DNA of 5,688 nt, taken from Hyphomicrobiales bacterium (GTDB lineage Bacteria; Pseudomonadota; Alphaproteobacteria; Rhizobiales; S144-23). The DNA lies in contig WGBL01000038.1 of the NCBI GenBank assembly GCA_015494375.1, positions 1-5,688 of the forward strand. Reading direction: 5' to 3'. The notes beneath the pieces were generated by a model. The model saw only the letters and a program-made list of their open reading frames with translations. It was not told the DNA's origin and searched no databases. Within the stretch, counting starts at the first letter, position 1. Each line of letters begins with the position of its first letter. Of the stretch, positions 5,451 through 5,688 are shown piece after piece. A program made the position numbers and the translations under genes.

Positions 5451-5688
5451 TCATGGGCCGTTTGCGCCCGCGCCCTCTTTGCCACCCACGCCCCCTTTGC
5501 CAGATGAGAGCGCCGCCGCCATGGCCGGCGCAACGTCCGAGGCATCGCGGGCGATGACCACCCCCGCCTCAGCGAGGCGGGCGATTTTGGTGGCCGCATC
5601 CCGCTCACCAAAATAAGAAAGGGTTCCGGCATGGCCCATGCGCCGCGTCTCGGGTGCGTGGCGGCCTGCAACAAGCGCCACCACCGGC
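5451..5688 (-). CDS. CoA ligase alpha subunit, SucD/MtkB family, C-terminal end only
   Basis: Only the last 78 residues are in the window; the rest lies beyond the right edge. The segment VVALVAGRHAPETRRMGHAGTLSYFGE matches the C-terminal part of the alpha subunit of succinyl-CoA or malyl-CoA ligases. These form acyl-CoA from acid, CoA and ATP or GTP through a phosphorylated histidine. The histidine of RMGHAG is present (codon 5631-5633), so the catalytic centre is intact as far as can be seen. The following SYFGERDAATK replaces the usual ISGGKGTA-type loop of housekeeping SucD and is nearer the SAFGES-type loop of malate-CoA ligase (MtkB) and other paralogues. The exact substrate is therefore open. 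The C-terminus carries an unusual glycine-rich tail (GKGGVG-GKEGAG-ANGP) past the normal end of the domain. The gene converges on the 58-residue gene, with 74 bp between stop codons. Confidence 0.8.
   Translation of the reverse strand, partial: PVVALVAGRHAPETRRMGHAGTLSYFGERDAATKIARLAEAGVVIARDASDVAPAMAAALSSGKGGVGGKEGAGANGP
5466..5501 (-). repeat. 18-bp tandem duplication encoding a glycine-rich C-terminal tail
   Basis: On the minus strand GGCAAAGGGGGCGTGGGT (5501-5484) is followed directly by GGCAAAGAGGGCGCGGGC (5483-5466), 15 of 18 identical. It encodes GKGGVG-GKEGAG, and a decayed third copy (ANG) may follow. It extends the CoA-ligase subunit beyond its last predicted helix. Confidence 0.8.

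Overview
The window looks like chromosomal DNA from a GC-rich alphaproteobacterium, most likely of the Hyphomicrobiales (Rhizobiales). The grounds are family-level: an FnrL-type oxygen sensor with the alphaproteobacterial cysteine spacing, a LiuR-like MerR regulator, a BcsS-type outer-membrane protein of the kind annotated in Rhizobiales cellulose loci, and a standard 500-residue GuaB. I see no rRNA, tRNA, CRISPR array, insertion sequence, integrase or attachment site.

Layout from left to right. (1) Positions 2-325, plus strand: C-terminal part of a MerR-family regulator, cut by the window edge. (2) Positions 484-1230, plus: an FNR-type [4Fe-4S] oxygen-sensing Crp-family regulator. Its ribosome binding site and start codon lie in a perfect 15-bp tandem duplication, and an FNR-box-like palindrome overlaps its stop codon. 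(3) Positions 1231-1500: non-coding space between two convergent genes, with two hairpin-forming palindromes. (4) Positions 1501-3003, minus: guaB, IMP dehydrogenase. (5) Positions 3004-3455: divergent intergenic region between guaB and bcsS with an AT-rich core. (6) Positions 3456-5376, plus: three envelope-related genes in a row (a BcsS-like beta-barrel, an unrecognised 154-residue tail-anchored protein, and a 58-residue two-helix membrane protein), with gaps of 260 and 125 bp. (7) Positions 5451-5688, minus: the C-terminal end of an ATP-grasp-partner CoA ligase alpha subunit (SucD/MtkB family), including its phospho-histidine motif.

The genes form no single obvious pathway. The left half is regulation and purine housekeeping. 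The bcsS block looks like a small envelope module, but no cellulose synthase gene is in view.

The most unusual signal is a set of six short tandem duplications with units of 12, 15, 15, 15, 15 and 18 bp. They lie at gene starts, in a linker, at a C-terminus and in intergenic DNA, and every unit is a multiple of three. I find no convincing undescribed multi-gene system. The two small membrane proteins beside bcsS are the best candidates for new biology.
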